Positions 42,110 through 49,769 of a stretch of DNA of 64,000 bases are shown piece by piece. Origin of the DNA: Streptomyces sp. S.PNR 29 (GTDB lineage: Bacteria; Actinomycetota; Actinomycetes; Streptomycetales; Streptomycetaceae); the NCBI RefSeq assembly GCF_030386795.1, contig NZ_JANUQM010000017.1:1-64000 (forward strand). Reading direction: 5' to 3'. Made by a program: the position numbers and the translations under genes. The first letter of the stretch is position 1. Every line of letters starts with the position of its first letter. Below the pieces are notes generated by a model. The model was not told the DNA's origin. It worked only from the letters and a program-made list of their open reading frames with translations, and did no database searches.

Positions 42110-42172
42110 CCGCCTCCGAAGTCACCGTCTTCTGCTCCACTGAGGGGAGTTGACGGGACATCAGGAGGCAGG

Positions 42173-43411
42173 GTGACGAGTCGTCGCAAGCGTTCCGGAG
42201 CGGGTGGATCGGCACTGACGTTTCTCGCGTTGCTCAGCACGCTGGCCGGTGTCGCCCTGGTGGGGGCGGCACCGGCCGGCGCAGTGCAGGAGGCCGGCGG
42301 GGTCGCGCCGGGTGTCCGCTACGAGGAGTTCGACATCCCGGCGGCAGGGGGCGTGACGCACGCTCACTTACTGAGCGTCGACCTGCGCGACCCGCACGTA
42401 CGTCTCGGCCTGCTGCATCCGGGAGCGGTGGCCGCGCGGGGCCGCGTCTCGCAGCTGGCCGACGCCCAGGGGGCGATCGCGGGCATCAACGGCGACTTCT
42501 TCAACATCAGCGAAACCCAGCACCCGGGCGTCGAGGCGACCGGTGCGAGCGTGGGACCGGCGATCGCGGGCGGCCGGGCGCTGAAGGCGGCGGTGCCGGA
42601 CGGCCAGCGCTTCGGCCCCGCGCTGCCGCCCGGCACGACCACCGAGGACGTGTTCGGCGTCGGGATCGACCGGCGGGCCCGGCTGGACGGGCTCGCCCTG
42701 CGCGGGTCGATCCGCACACCCGAGGGGCGGCTGCCGCTCGGCGGGCTCAACCAGTACGCCCTGCCGGTGGGGTCCATCGGCGCGTTCACCCCGAAGTGGG
42801 GCAGCGCCTCCCGGGTCCGCGCCACCTGCGGCACGGACACCGACCGGGCCGCCCCGTGCAGCACGGACACCTACGAGGTGACGCTCCGCGACGGCCGGGT
42901 CGTCGCCGCCTCCGACACGCCGGGCAAGGGTCCGATCGCCGCGGGCACGACCGTGCTGGTCGGCCGGGAGGCCGGCGCGCAGCACCTGCGGAAGCTCTCC
43001 ACCGGCGATCGGGTGCGGGTGAGACACAGCCTGGTGGCGGCCGCGACCCGGATCCCCTACAGCTTCGCCCTCGGCGGCTACCCGGTCCTGACGGACGGTC
43101 AGCCGCTCCCGGGCCTCGACGGCCGGACCTCGGCGGTGCGCACCGCCGTCGGGATCGCGGACGGCGGGCGGCGCGTGCTACTGCTCGCGCTGGACGGGGC
43201 GACCCAGTACCGCAGCGGTCTGACGATCGCGGAAGTCGCCGATGTCATGCGGGAGTTGGGTTCGGTCGATGCCTTCAGCCTGGACGGCGGAGGCTCGACG
43301 ACCCTGGTGGCCCGCGAACCGGGCGCGTCCGTCGTCTCCGTGCGCAACCACCCCAGCGGCGGAGCGGAACGTCCCGTCCCGAACGGCATCGGGGTGTTCC
43401 GGGCGCCGTGA
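42173..43411 (+). CDS. Exported phosphodiester glycosidase family protein (NAGPA-like)
   Basis: A 412-residue secreted protein. The N-terminus has basic residues and a hydrophobic core ending in an AxA site (GGSALTFLALLSTLAGVALVG, then APAGA), so it is exported by Sec. The mature part carries the NAGPA/DUF2233 signatures: AIAGINGDFFNI, PYSFALGGYPVLTDGQ, RTAVGIADGGRRVLLLALDG and VDAFSLDGGGSTTLVAREPG. Such proteins hydrolyse phosphodiester-linked sugars, and bacterial members are thought to act on cell-surface polymers. GTG 42173 follows AGGAGG. A TTA codon occurs at 42368-42370, so expression may depend on bldA. It is the first gene of a short run of exported or membrane proteins. Confidence 0.9.
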   Translation: MTSRRKRSGAGGSALTFLALLSTLAGVALVGAAPAGAVQEAGGVAPGVRYEEFDIPAAGGVTHAHLLSVDLRDPHVRLGLLHPGAVAARGRVSQLADAQGAIAGINGDFFNISETQHPGVEATGASVGPAIAGGRALKAAVPDGQRFGPALPPGTTTEDVFGVGIDRRARLDGLALRGSIRTPEGRLPLGGLNQYALPVGSIGAFTPKWGSASRVRATCGTDTDRAAPCSTDTYEVTLRDGRVVAASDTPGKGPIAAGTTVLVGREAGAQHLRKLSTGDRVRVRHSLVAAATRIPYSFALGGYPVLTDGQPLPGLDGRTSAVRTAVGIADGGRRVLLLALDGATQYRSGLTIAEVADVMRELGSVDAFSLDGGGSTTLVAREPGASVVSVRNHPSGGAERPVPNGIGVFRAP

Positions 43412-43413
43412 CC

Positions 43414-43608
43414 TCACGGTCTCAGGCTGCCGACGAGGTCCGCCGTCGCCGTGAGGCCGCTGTGGATCGTCGGGGCGATGCTGGTGCTGGCCAGGTAGAA
43501 GCCCAGCAGCATGCAGACCAGCGCGTGCGAGATCTTCAGCCCGCCGTTGCGCAGGAAGATCACTGCCAGGACCAGGAGCAGCAGTACCACAGAGATGGAA
43601 ACGGCCAT
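43414..43608 (-). CDS. Small membrane protein
   Basis: A 64-residue protein with two hydrophobic segments, VSISVVLLLLVLAVIFLR and ISHALVCMLLGFYLAST, separated by NGGLK. ATG 43608 has GAGGAGG eight bases upstream, a strong signal that it is a real gene. The sequence looks like a short conserved membrane protein common in Streptomyces; the function is unknown. It is convergent with the phosphodiester glycosidase gene, ending three bases after it. Confidence 0.8.
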   Translation of the reverse strand: MAVSISVVLLLLVLAVIFLRNGGLKISHALVCMLLGFYLASTSIAPTIHSGLTATADLVGSLRP

Positions 43609-43713
43609 CGGACAACCTCCTCCGCCACGTCCGTTTCGCGGCGTTCGGCCGCAAGTGTGGCGTAGCGGAGGGTTCGTCCGGGCGGCTGACGTGTCCCCCG
43701 AACGTGTGGTGTC

Positions 43714-44580
43714 CTAGGCCGGCTGGTCGTGGGCGTCCAGGAAGGCCTCCAGGCCTGCGAGGTCGTCGGTGTTGAGGTGGTCGACGCCGGCGGCGAGCAG
43801 TTCGGTCCACACCGCCTCCCGGGCGGGGCCCGGCAGGTCCGGGGTCGCCCAGAACCGCACCCGCTGCCCCCGTGCGTGCGCCGCGCCGACGACGGCGTGC
43901 AGCTTCTGCCGCTCGGCGCCGGGGAAGGCGCCCACGCCCTGCCAGGTGAAGTGCAGCGTCCAGTTGTCGGAGATCAGCGGGACGAAGGAGGCCGGGGCGG
44001 CGCTTGTGAGGTCGCCGATCCGGCCGTCGTAGAAGGCCCGCCGGACGGTCTGGGCCTCCATGGGTGCACGGGCCGCCCGGTCACCGGAGATCACGGCGGT
44101 GACCGGGCCGGGGCACACCCGGCCGTGGGCGTACGTCGTGAAGAGACGCTTGTAGCGCTTGAGGTGACGGTCGAGTTCGAGGTATGTCGACGAGCCCTCG
44201 GTCTTGAGGTCGATGAGGAGTTGCAGGGATCGGCGGTCACCCCGGTGGACCGAGCCGTGGTTGGCCCTGACGCGGGCGGCGAGCGGGTCGAGGTAGAGGG
44301 ACTCCAGGGTGCGGGACGGGTCGAGGTCCTCCGGGCCGTGGGCCACGAGGAGTTGGTCGCCGACGAGGTGGATGTCGGCCTCGACGCTGCCGAAACGGTG
44401 GTCCAGGGCGTCGAGCAGCGGGCGGGGGTGTTCGTAGTCGTTGTGGGCGTGGGCGCGCCACAACGGCCTTGGGCCGTGCTGCTGTTCGCCCGCGAGGGCG
44501 CGGGCGGCGGGCAGGGCGACCGAGCCCGCGAGGGCGGCGCCGAGGGTGCTGAGGGCTCTGCGACGGGTGGTGAGGGCCAT
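43714..44580 (-). CDS. Secreted phosphodiesterase of the PI-PLC/GDPD superfamily
   Basis: A 288-residue protein with a Tat-type signal (TTRRRALSTLGAALAGSVAL, then an AxA-like site). The mature part follows the TIM-barrel phosphodiesterase pattern: LWRAHAHNDYEHPRPLLDAL with the first catalytic His, VEADIHLVGDQLLVAHGPED with acidic metal ligands and the second His, then LQLLIDLKTEG and the terminal DHLNTDDLAGLEAFL. Homologues are annotated as glycerophosphodiester or phosphatidylinositol phosphodiesterases; the true substrate is unknown. It starts at ATG 44580 after GGGAGGCA. Together with the neighbouring glycosidase it suggests scavenging or remodelling of surface phosphodiesters (inference). 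Confidence 0.88.
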   Translation of the reverse strand: MALTTRRRALSTLGAALAGSVALPAARALAGEQQHGPRPLWRAHAHNDYEHPRPLLDALDHRFGSVEADIHLVGDQLLVAHGPEDLDPSRTLESLYLDPLAARVRANHGSVHRGDRRSLQLLIDLKTEGSSTYLELDRHLKRYKRLFTTYAHGRVCPGPVTAVISGDRAARAPMEAQTVRRAFYDGRIGDLTSAAPASFVPLISDNWTLHFTWQGVGAFPGAERQKLHAVVGAAHARGQRVRFWATPDLPGPAREAVWTELLAAGVDHLNTDDLAGLEAFLDAHDQPA

Positions 44581-44711
44581 GCTCTGCCTCCCTGGAAGTG
44601 CCGGACGGAACCCTTGCGAGTATGCGTCCCGGTCGGCTCAAGGAGCAGGCCCGTGCGGGGAGTTGGCCGGACCGCCGCCGTACGTTCGCTTCACCGGGGC
44701 TGGGCACGGCG

Positions 44712-44753
44712 AAAGGCCCGCCCCCTGGAGGCGCATTCCAGGGGCCGGGCCTT
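44712..44753. terminator. Strong hairpin terminator after the acyl-CoA dehydrogenase operon
   Basis: Arms AAAGGCCCGCCCCCTGGA and TCCAGGGGCCGGGCCTT pair with one mismatch around a short loop, 25 bp beyond the stop of the minus-strand dehydrogenase gene. Confidence 0.85.
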
Positions 44754-44777
44754 CCTGGTGCTTCACCCAGGTGTAGG

Positions 44778-45860
44778 TCAGGGGGCCTGGAGGTCGACCA
44801 GTCCGGCCAGTGCCTCCCGGTGGGCGCCCGCGGTGCCGTAGGCGATCGAGTCGGCCTTGGCCCGCTTCAGGTACAGGTGCGCCGGGTGCTCCCAGGTCAT
44901 ACCGATGCCGCCGTGCAGTTGCAGCGCTTCCTCGGCGGCGTGCACCGCGACGGAGGCCGCGTACGCCTGGGCGACGGCGACGGCCACGTCGGCGTCCTCC
45001 CCGGTCGCGAGGGCGTCCGCGGCGTTGCGTGCGGCCGCGCGGAGGTTGACGACCTCCAGCCACAGCTGGGCGAGCCGGTGCTTGAGCGCCTGGAAGCCGC
45101 CGACGGGCCGGTTGAACTGCTTGCGTTCCTTCAGATAACGCACCGTCTCGGTCAACGCCCAGTCTGCGACGCCCAGTTGCTCGGAGGCGAGCAGCCCGGC
45201 CCCGGCCCGCAGGGCCCGTGGTACGGCGGTTTCGGCGTCGCCCAGCAGGCGCCCCGGCGCCCCGTCGAGGACGACCTTCGCCACCGGACGGGTCAGGTCC
45301 AGGGACACCTGTTCCGTGACGGTCACGGCGTCCGCCCGCACCGCGTACAGCCCGCCGTCGTCCGCGGGCACGAGCAGCACGTCGGCCACGACGGCGTCCG
45401 CGATGCCGGTCAGCTCACCGTGGAGGGCGCCGTTCTCGTGGCGTACGAGCGGGTAGGCGCCGCCCGGGGCGACGTTCAGGGCGACGGCGAGGGCGCCGAT
45501 GGTGCGACCGGACGCCAGCTCGGCCAGCAGGTCGTCGGCATCGCAGGCCAGCAGGGCCTCGGTGGCGACGACGGCGCTGGTCAGGTACGGCACGGGAGCG
45601 ACGGCCCGGCCCAGCTCCTCCAGGACGACGGCGGCTTCGCGGTGGGTGGCTCCCTGGCCGCCCTGTGCCTCGGGCACGAGGAGGCCGGCGAGGCCCATGC
45701 CGTCGGTGAGGGCCTTCCACGCCTGAAGGTCGTGCGGGGTGCCGGACTCGGTGCGGGCGATGACGCCCGGCGCGTCGCAGTGGTCGGCGAGCAGGTCGCG
45801 GACGGCGGCGCGCAGCGCCTCTTCCTCCTCCGAGTAGAGCAGGTCGGGCTGCGTGCTCAT
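44778..45860 (-). CDS. Acyl-CoA dehydrogenase (short, second subunit type)
   Basis: A 360-residue FAD enzyme of the acyl-CoA dehydrogenase fold: LYSEEEEALRAAVRDLLADH, LAGLLVPEAQGGQGATHREAAVVLEELGRAV, YLKERKQFNRPVGGFQALKHRLAQL and LHGGIGMTWEHPAHLYLKRAKAD. The usual catalytic Glu segment (EGTSE-type) is not present in canonical form, which fits the non-catalytic or partner subunit of heteromeric ACADs such as FadE-type pairs for steroid or branched acyl chains. ATG 45860 overlaps the stop of the preceding ACAD gene, so the two are likely one enzyme. The substrate is unknown. Confidence 0.92.
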   Translation of the reverse strand: MSTQPDLLYSEEEEALRAAVRDLLADHCDAPGVIARTESGTPHDLQAWKALTDGMGLAGLLVPEAQGGQGATHREAAVVLEELGRAVAPVPYLTSAVVATEALLACDADDLLAELASGRTIGALAVALNVAPGGAYPLVRHENGALHGELTGIADAVVADVLLVPADDGGLYAVRADAVTVTEQVSLDLTRPVAKVVLDGAPGRLLGDAETAVPRALRAGAGLLASEQLGVADWALTETVRYLKERKQFNRPVGGFQALKHRLAQLWLEVVNLRAAARNAADALATGEDADVAVAVAQAYAASVAVHAAEEALQLHGGIGMTWEHPAHLYLKRAKADSIAYGTAGAHREALAGLVDLQAP

Positions 45861-47038
45861 CGGGCCAGGTCCTTCCATGCGACGTCCTTGTCGGTGCGCG
45901 GCTCGGCGGGCAGGCCCAGGACGCGCTCGGCGACGATGTTCAGCAGGACCTCGGTGGTCCCGCCCTCGATGCTGTTGCCCTTGGAGCGCAGGTAGCGGTA
46001 TCCGGCGTCCCGGCCGGTGAAGTCCACCAGCTCCGGGCGGCGCATGGTCCAGTCGTCGTACAGCAGGCCCTCCTCGCCGAGGAGTTCGACCTCCAGGCCG
46101 CTGATCTCCTGGTTGAGGCGGGCGAAGGCCAGCTTCATGCCGGAGCCCTCGGGGCCGGGCTGCCCGGCGACGAGCTGCTGGCGCAGGCGTTCCCCGGTGA
46201 GGCGGGCGACCTCGGCCTCGACCCACAGCTTCAGCAGCCGCTGGTGCAGGTCGTGGGTGCGCAGCTCGGGGCGTTCCCGCCAGGTCTTCGAGACGGGGCC
46301 GATCATGCCGCCCTCGCGGGGCAGCCGCATCCCGCCGATGGAGACGCGCTCGTTCATCAGGGTCGTCTGCGCGACCCGCCAGCCGTCGCCGACCTCGCCC
46401 AGGCGGCGGGAGTCGGGGATGCGGACATCGGTGAGGAAGACCTCGTTGAACTCGGCCTCGCCGGTGATCTGCCGCAGCGGCCGGACCTCGACACCCGGGT
46501 CGGTCATGTCGCAGACGAAGTACGTGATGCCCCGGTGCTTGGGCACGTCCGGGTCGGTGCGGGCGATGAGGATGGCCCAGCGGGCGAGATGGGCGCTGGA
46601 TGTCCACACCTTCTGCCCGTTGACCACCCAGTCGTCGCCCTCACGTACGGCACGGGTGCCGAGCGCGGCCAGGTCGGACCCGGCGCCGGGCTCGCTGAAG
46701 AGCTGGCACCACACCTCCTCGCCCGTCCACAGGGGCTTGAGGTACCGCTGCTTCTGCTCCTCCGTGCCGAACTGGAGGATCGTCGGCGCGGCCATTCCGA
46801 GGCCGATGCCGATGCGTCGCGGGTCGTTGTCGGGGGCCCCGGCCGCCTCCAGCTCGGTGTCGACGACGGCCTGGAGGGAGCGGGGAGCGCCCAGTCCGCC
46901 GAGGCCCTCCGGGTAGTGCACCCAGGCGAGTCCGGCGTCGAAGCGGGCCCGGAGGAAGTCCAGTCGGTCCGTCTGCGCGGGCTGGTGCGCGGCCAGCAAC
47001 TCCCGTGTACGGCGGCGCAGTTCCTCGGCGTCGATCAT
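45857..47038 (-). CDS. Acyl-CoA dehydrogenase
   Basis: A 393-residue flavoprotein. Seen are PLWTGEEVWCQLFSEPGAGSDLAALGT (substrate/FAD loop), VNGQKVWTSSAHLARWAIL, RDAGYRYLRSKGNSIEGGTTEVLLNIVAERVLGLP with the Glu-containing EGGTTE motif at the expected catalytic position, and a helical N-terminal domain. It is linked by ATGA overlaps to the quinone oxidoreductase gene upstream and the second ACAD gene downstream, giving a three-gene operon. Probable role: alpha,beta-dehydrogenation of an acyl-CoA, with electrons passed to an electron-transfer flavoprotein; the exact substrate cannot be read from sequence. Confidence 0.94.
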   Translation of the reverse strand: MIDAEELRRRTRELLAAHQPAQTDRLDFLRARFDAGLAWVHYPEGLGGLGAPRSLQAVVDTELEAAGAPDNDPRRIGIGLGMAAPTILQFGTEEQKQRYLKPLWTGEEVWCQLFSEPGAGSDLAALGTRAVREGDDWVVNGQKVWTSSAHLARWAILIARTDPDVPKHRGITYFVCDMTDPGVEVRPLRQITGEAEFNEVFLTDVRIPDSRRLGEVGDGWRVAQTTLMNERVSIGGMRLPREGGMIGPVSKTWRERPELRTHDLHQRLLKLWVEAEVARLTGERLRQQLVAGQPGPEGSGMKLAFARLNQEISGLEVELLGEEGLLYDDWTMRRPELVDFTGRDAGYRYLRSKGNSIEGGTTEVLLNIVAERVLGLPAEPRTDKDVAWKDLAR

Positions 47039-48000
47039 GCTGCCTCCTCCAGGACGACGGCGATCCGGCCGGTGGTCAGGCCGTCCGCCACCTTCTGCAC
47101 CGCGGCCGCGGTCTCCCTCAGCGGCACCCGCTCGCTGACCAGCGGCTTGATCGCGCCCCGGGCGGCCAGCTCGGTGAGCTGCTCGTGGCAGTGCTGCACC
47201 AGCTTGGGGTTCTTGGTGTTGTACAGGCCCCAGTGCAGGCCGAGGATCGAGTAGTTCTTCACCAGTGCGTGGTTCAGCGCCGGACTGGGGATCGTGCCGC
47301 TCGCGAAGCCGACGACCACGATCCGGCCCTCGAAGGCGACGACCTTGGCGGACTGGGCGTAGGCCGCACCGCCGACGGGGTCGTAGATCACGTCGGCGCC
47401 GCGGCCGCCGGTGGCCTCCTTCACGGCGGCGACGACGTCCTCGCCGCGCCGGTCGATCACCACGTCGCAGCCCAGCTCCCGGGCGACGGCCGCCTTCTCG
47501 GAGCCGCCGACGACACCGATGACGGTGGCGCCGGCGGCCTTCCCGAGCTGCACGGCCGCGCTGCCGACCCCTCCAGCGGCAGCGTGGACGAGCAGGGTCT
47601 CCCCGGCCTCCAGGCCGGCCCGGCGGTGCAGCCCGAACCAGCCCGTCTGGTACCCGATGTGCAGGGCGGCGGCCTCGGCGTCGTCCAGCGCGTCGGGCGC
47701 GGGCAGGAGGGCGGCGGCGTCCGCGACGGCGTACTCGGCGAAACCGCCGTACGGCAGTGCGGGGTTGGCGATGACCCGGCGCCCGTCCTCGGTCTCGCCG
47801 CAGATCTCCACGCCCGGCGTGAACGGCAGCGGCGGCCTGACCTGGTACTGCCCCCGGCACAGCAGTGCGTCCGGGAAGTTGATGTTCGCGGCGCGCACCC
47901 GCAGCAGGACCTGGCCGTCGCCGGGCGTCGGCGGCGCCACGTCCTCAAGGCGCATCACCTCGCTCGGCTCGCCGTTCTCGTGCACTTGCCATGCCTGCAT
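47035..48000 (-). CDS. NADPH:quinone oxidoreductase family protein
   Basis: A 321-residue medium-chain reductase without the zinc-binding cysteines: DVAPPTPGDGQVLLRVRAANIN, NFPDALLCRGQYQVRPPLPFTPGVEICG, the Rossmann motif LLVHAAAGGVGSAAVQLGKAAGATVIG and IYDPVGGAAYAQSAKVVAFEGRIVVVGFASG. Members reduce quinones or enoyl/enone substrates with NADPH. The start is ATG 48000; the stop overlaps the ACAD gene. Operon position with two acyl-CoA dehydrogenases suggests a joint role in breaking down an unusual acyl chain. Confidence 0.93.
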   Translation of the reverse strand: MQAWQVHENGEPSEVMRLEDVAPPTPGDGQVLLRVRAANINFPDALLCRGQYQVRPPLPFTPGVEICGETEDGRRVIANPALPYGGFAEYAVADAAALLPAPDALDDAEAAALHIGYQTGWFGLHRRAGLEAGETLLVHAAAGGVGSAAVQLGKAAGATVIGVVGGSEKAAVARELGCDVVIDRRGEDVVAAVKEATGGRGADVIYDPVGGAAYAQSAKVVAFEGRIVVVGFASGTIPSPALNHALVKNYSILGLHWGLYNTKNPKLVQHCHEQLTELAARGAIKPLVSERVPLRETAAAVQKVADGLTTGRIAVVLEEAA

Positions 48001-48130
48001 GCGGGGCCTCCACGGGACTGCGTCGTCTGGCCGGGGTATGACCGGGGTATGACCGGGGTCCCCAGCATACTAAGCGGTCGCTTGCCATCTGGGAACAGTC
48101 CGGCAACAGTCCCGGGAACAGTCAGGTGTG

Positions 48131-48706
48131 TCACGTCCCCCGGGCGGGCTTTGCTCGTACGTGCATCCGCTCCCCCTGCGGCCCGAACAGGCTCAGGAAC
48201 TCCACCGGCCCCTCCCCCGTCGACCCGAACCAGTGCGGCACCCGCGTGTCGAACTCGGCGGCCTCCCCTGCCCGCAGCACGACATCGTGCTCGCCCAGGA
48301 CGAGCCGCAGCTTCCCGGACAGCACGTACAGCCACTCGTAGCCCTCGTGGATCCGCAGGTCGGGCTCCAGCGTCCGCTGCGGTTCCAGCACCTTGTACGC
48401 CTGGAGCCCACCGGGCTGACGGGTGAGCGGCCAGTGGGTGCGGCCGCCCCGGACGATCGGCTTGGACCGCACCCGGGGATCCCCGACCGGCGGGGCGCCG
48501 ACCAGCTCGTCCAGGGGCACCTGGTGCGCTTGCGCGATCGGCAGCAGCAGTTCGAGGCTGGGTTTACGCAGGCCGGACTCCAGGCGGGACAGGGTACTGA
48601 CGGAAATGCCGGTCGCCTCGGACAGCGCCGCCAGGGTCACCTCCCGCTCCTTCCGGATCCGCCGGAGCCTCGGCCCCACGCCCGCGAGCACGTCGTCGGT
48701 GGTCAT
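48131..48706 (-). CDS. XRE-family regulator with C-terminal cupin
   Basis: A 191-residue regulator: helix-turn-helix at residues 10-65 (VGPRLRRIRKEREVTLAALSE, GISVSTLSRLESGLRKPSLEL) and a cupin domain at 110-180 (LRIHEGYEWLYVLSGKLRLVLGE, then VLRAGEAAEFDTRVPHWFG) that binds a small ligand. ATG 48706 faces the flavoprotein gene; the 77-bp gap has the palindrome CAAACATGTTTG. The likely role is repression of the divergent gene, and perhaps itself, until a metabolite binds. The family controls varied catabolic and detoxification genes. Confidence 0.92.
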   Translation of the reverse strand: MTTDDVLAGVGPRLRRIRKEREVTLAALSEATGISVSTLSRLESGLRKPSLELLLPIAQAHQVPLDELVGAPPVGDPRVRSKPIVRGGRTHWPLTRQPGGLQAYKVLEPQRTLEPDLRIHEGYEWLYVLSGKLRLVLGEHDVVLRAGEAAEFDTRVPHWFGSTGEGPVEFLSLFGPQGERMHVRAKPARGT

Positions 48707-48725
48707 CTCCTCATTGCAGTTTCGG

Positions 48726-48737
48726 CAAACATGTTTG
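48726..48737. promoter_or_regulatory. Palindromic operator between XRE-cupin and flavoprotein genes
   Basis: CAAACATGTTTG is a perfect 12-bp palindrome midway between the divergent start codons, the typical place for an XRE operator. Confidence 0.5.
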
Positions 48738-48783
48738 TCAATGCCGCACCGGGTGGGTGACCGTCGTCGCGGAGGTGGTCACC

Positions 48784-49740
48784 ATGACCGAGAACATCGA
48801 GCGGCACGACGAGCCGTACGAGGTGATCGTCGTCGGCGGCGGCCCGGCCGGGCTGTCCGCCGCGCTGGTCCTGGGCCGGGCGCGGCGCCGCACGCTGGTC
48901 GTCGACGCGGGCGAGCCGCGCAACGCGCCCGCCGCCCACATGCAGGGCTATCTGTCCCGGGACGGCATGCCGCCCGCCGAGTTCCTGGCCGTCGGCCGGG
49001 AGGAGATCGCCCGGTACGGCGTGGAGCTCGTCGGGGACCGGGCGGTGGACGCCATCAGGCACGACTCCGGGGACTTCGCCGTGGTGCTCGCCGGCGGGCG
49101 GACCGTACGCGCCCGGCGGCTCGTGATCGCCACCGGGCTGCGGGACGAGCTGCCGGGCGTGCCGGGCGTGGCCGAGCGGTTCGGACGGGACGTGCTGCAC
49201 TGCCCGTACTGTCATGGCTGGGAGGTGCGCGACCAGGCGTTCGGCGTGCTGGCCTCGACGCCCATGAGCGTGCACCAGGCGCTGATGGTCTCCCAGTGGT
49301 CGAAGGACGTCGTCCTCTTCCTGCACACCGTCGCCGAGGACGAGCTGCCGGACCAGGACCTGCGCCGCCTCGCCGCGGCCGGGGTCCAGGTGGTGCCCGG
49401 CGAGGTCGCCGGGCTGGTGGTCGAGGAGGACCGGCTCACCGGGGTCCGGCTCGCCGGCGGAACCACTCACGACCGCTCGGTGCTGTTCGTCGCGCCCCGC
49501 GCCGTACCGCGGACGGGTCTGCTGGAGCGGCTGGGTGCCGAGCTGCGCGAGACTCCGTTCGGGGCGTACCCGGTGGTCGACGAGACGGGCCTGACGACGG
49601 TGCCCGGGGTGTGGGCGGTGGGCAACGCGATGGGCTTCGCCGAGCAGGTCGTGCACGCGGCGGCCGGCGGATACCGGGCGGCGGCCACGATCAACGGCGA
49701 GCTGCTCATGACCGACCTGGACGCGGCCGTACAGGTGTAG
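48784..49740 (+). CDS. Thioredoxin-reductase-like FAD/NAD(P)-dependent oxidoreductase
   Basis: A 318-residue flavoprotein: FAD motif VIVVGGGPAGLSAALVLGRARR (residues 14-35), the redox pair in LHCPYCHGWEVRDQ (CPYC), an NAD(P) region that is less regular (FGVLASTPMSVHQALMVSQW, lacking a clear GxGxxG) and the closing FAD motif GVWAVGNAMGFAEQVVHAAAGGYRAA. ATG 48784 is chosen, with GGAGG nine bases before; a GTG at 48757 would also be in frame. Such short thioredoxin-reductase-like proteins reduce disulfides or act as oxidases, some in dithiol natural products. No thioredoxin gene is adjacent. It is divergent from the XRE-cupin gene, which probably regulates it. Confidence 0.9.
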   Translation: MTENIERHDEPYEVIVVGGGPAGLSAALVLGRARRRTLVVDAGEPRNAPAAHMQGYLSRDGMPPAEFLAVGREEIARYGVELVGDRAVDAIRHDSGDFAVVLAGGRTVRARRLVIATGLRDELPGVPGVAERFGRDVLHCPYCHGWEVRDQAFGVLASTPMSVHQALMVSQWSKDVVLFLHTVAEDELPDQDLRRLAAAGVQVVPGEVAGLVVEEDRLTGVRLAGGTTHDRSVLFVAPRAVPRTGLLERLGAELRETPFGAYPVVDETGLTTVPGVWAVGNAMGFAEQVVHAAAGGYRAAATINGELLMTDLDAAVQV

Positions 49741-49769
49741 AGGGGCCGCCCGAGGTGCACCATGGCTGC

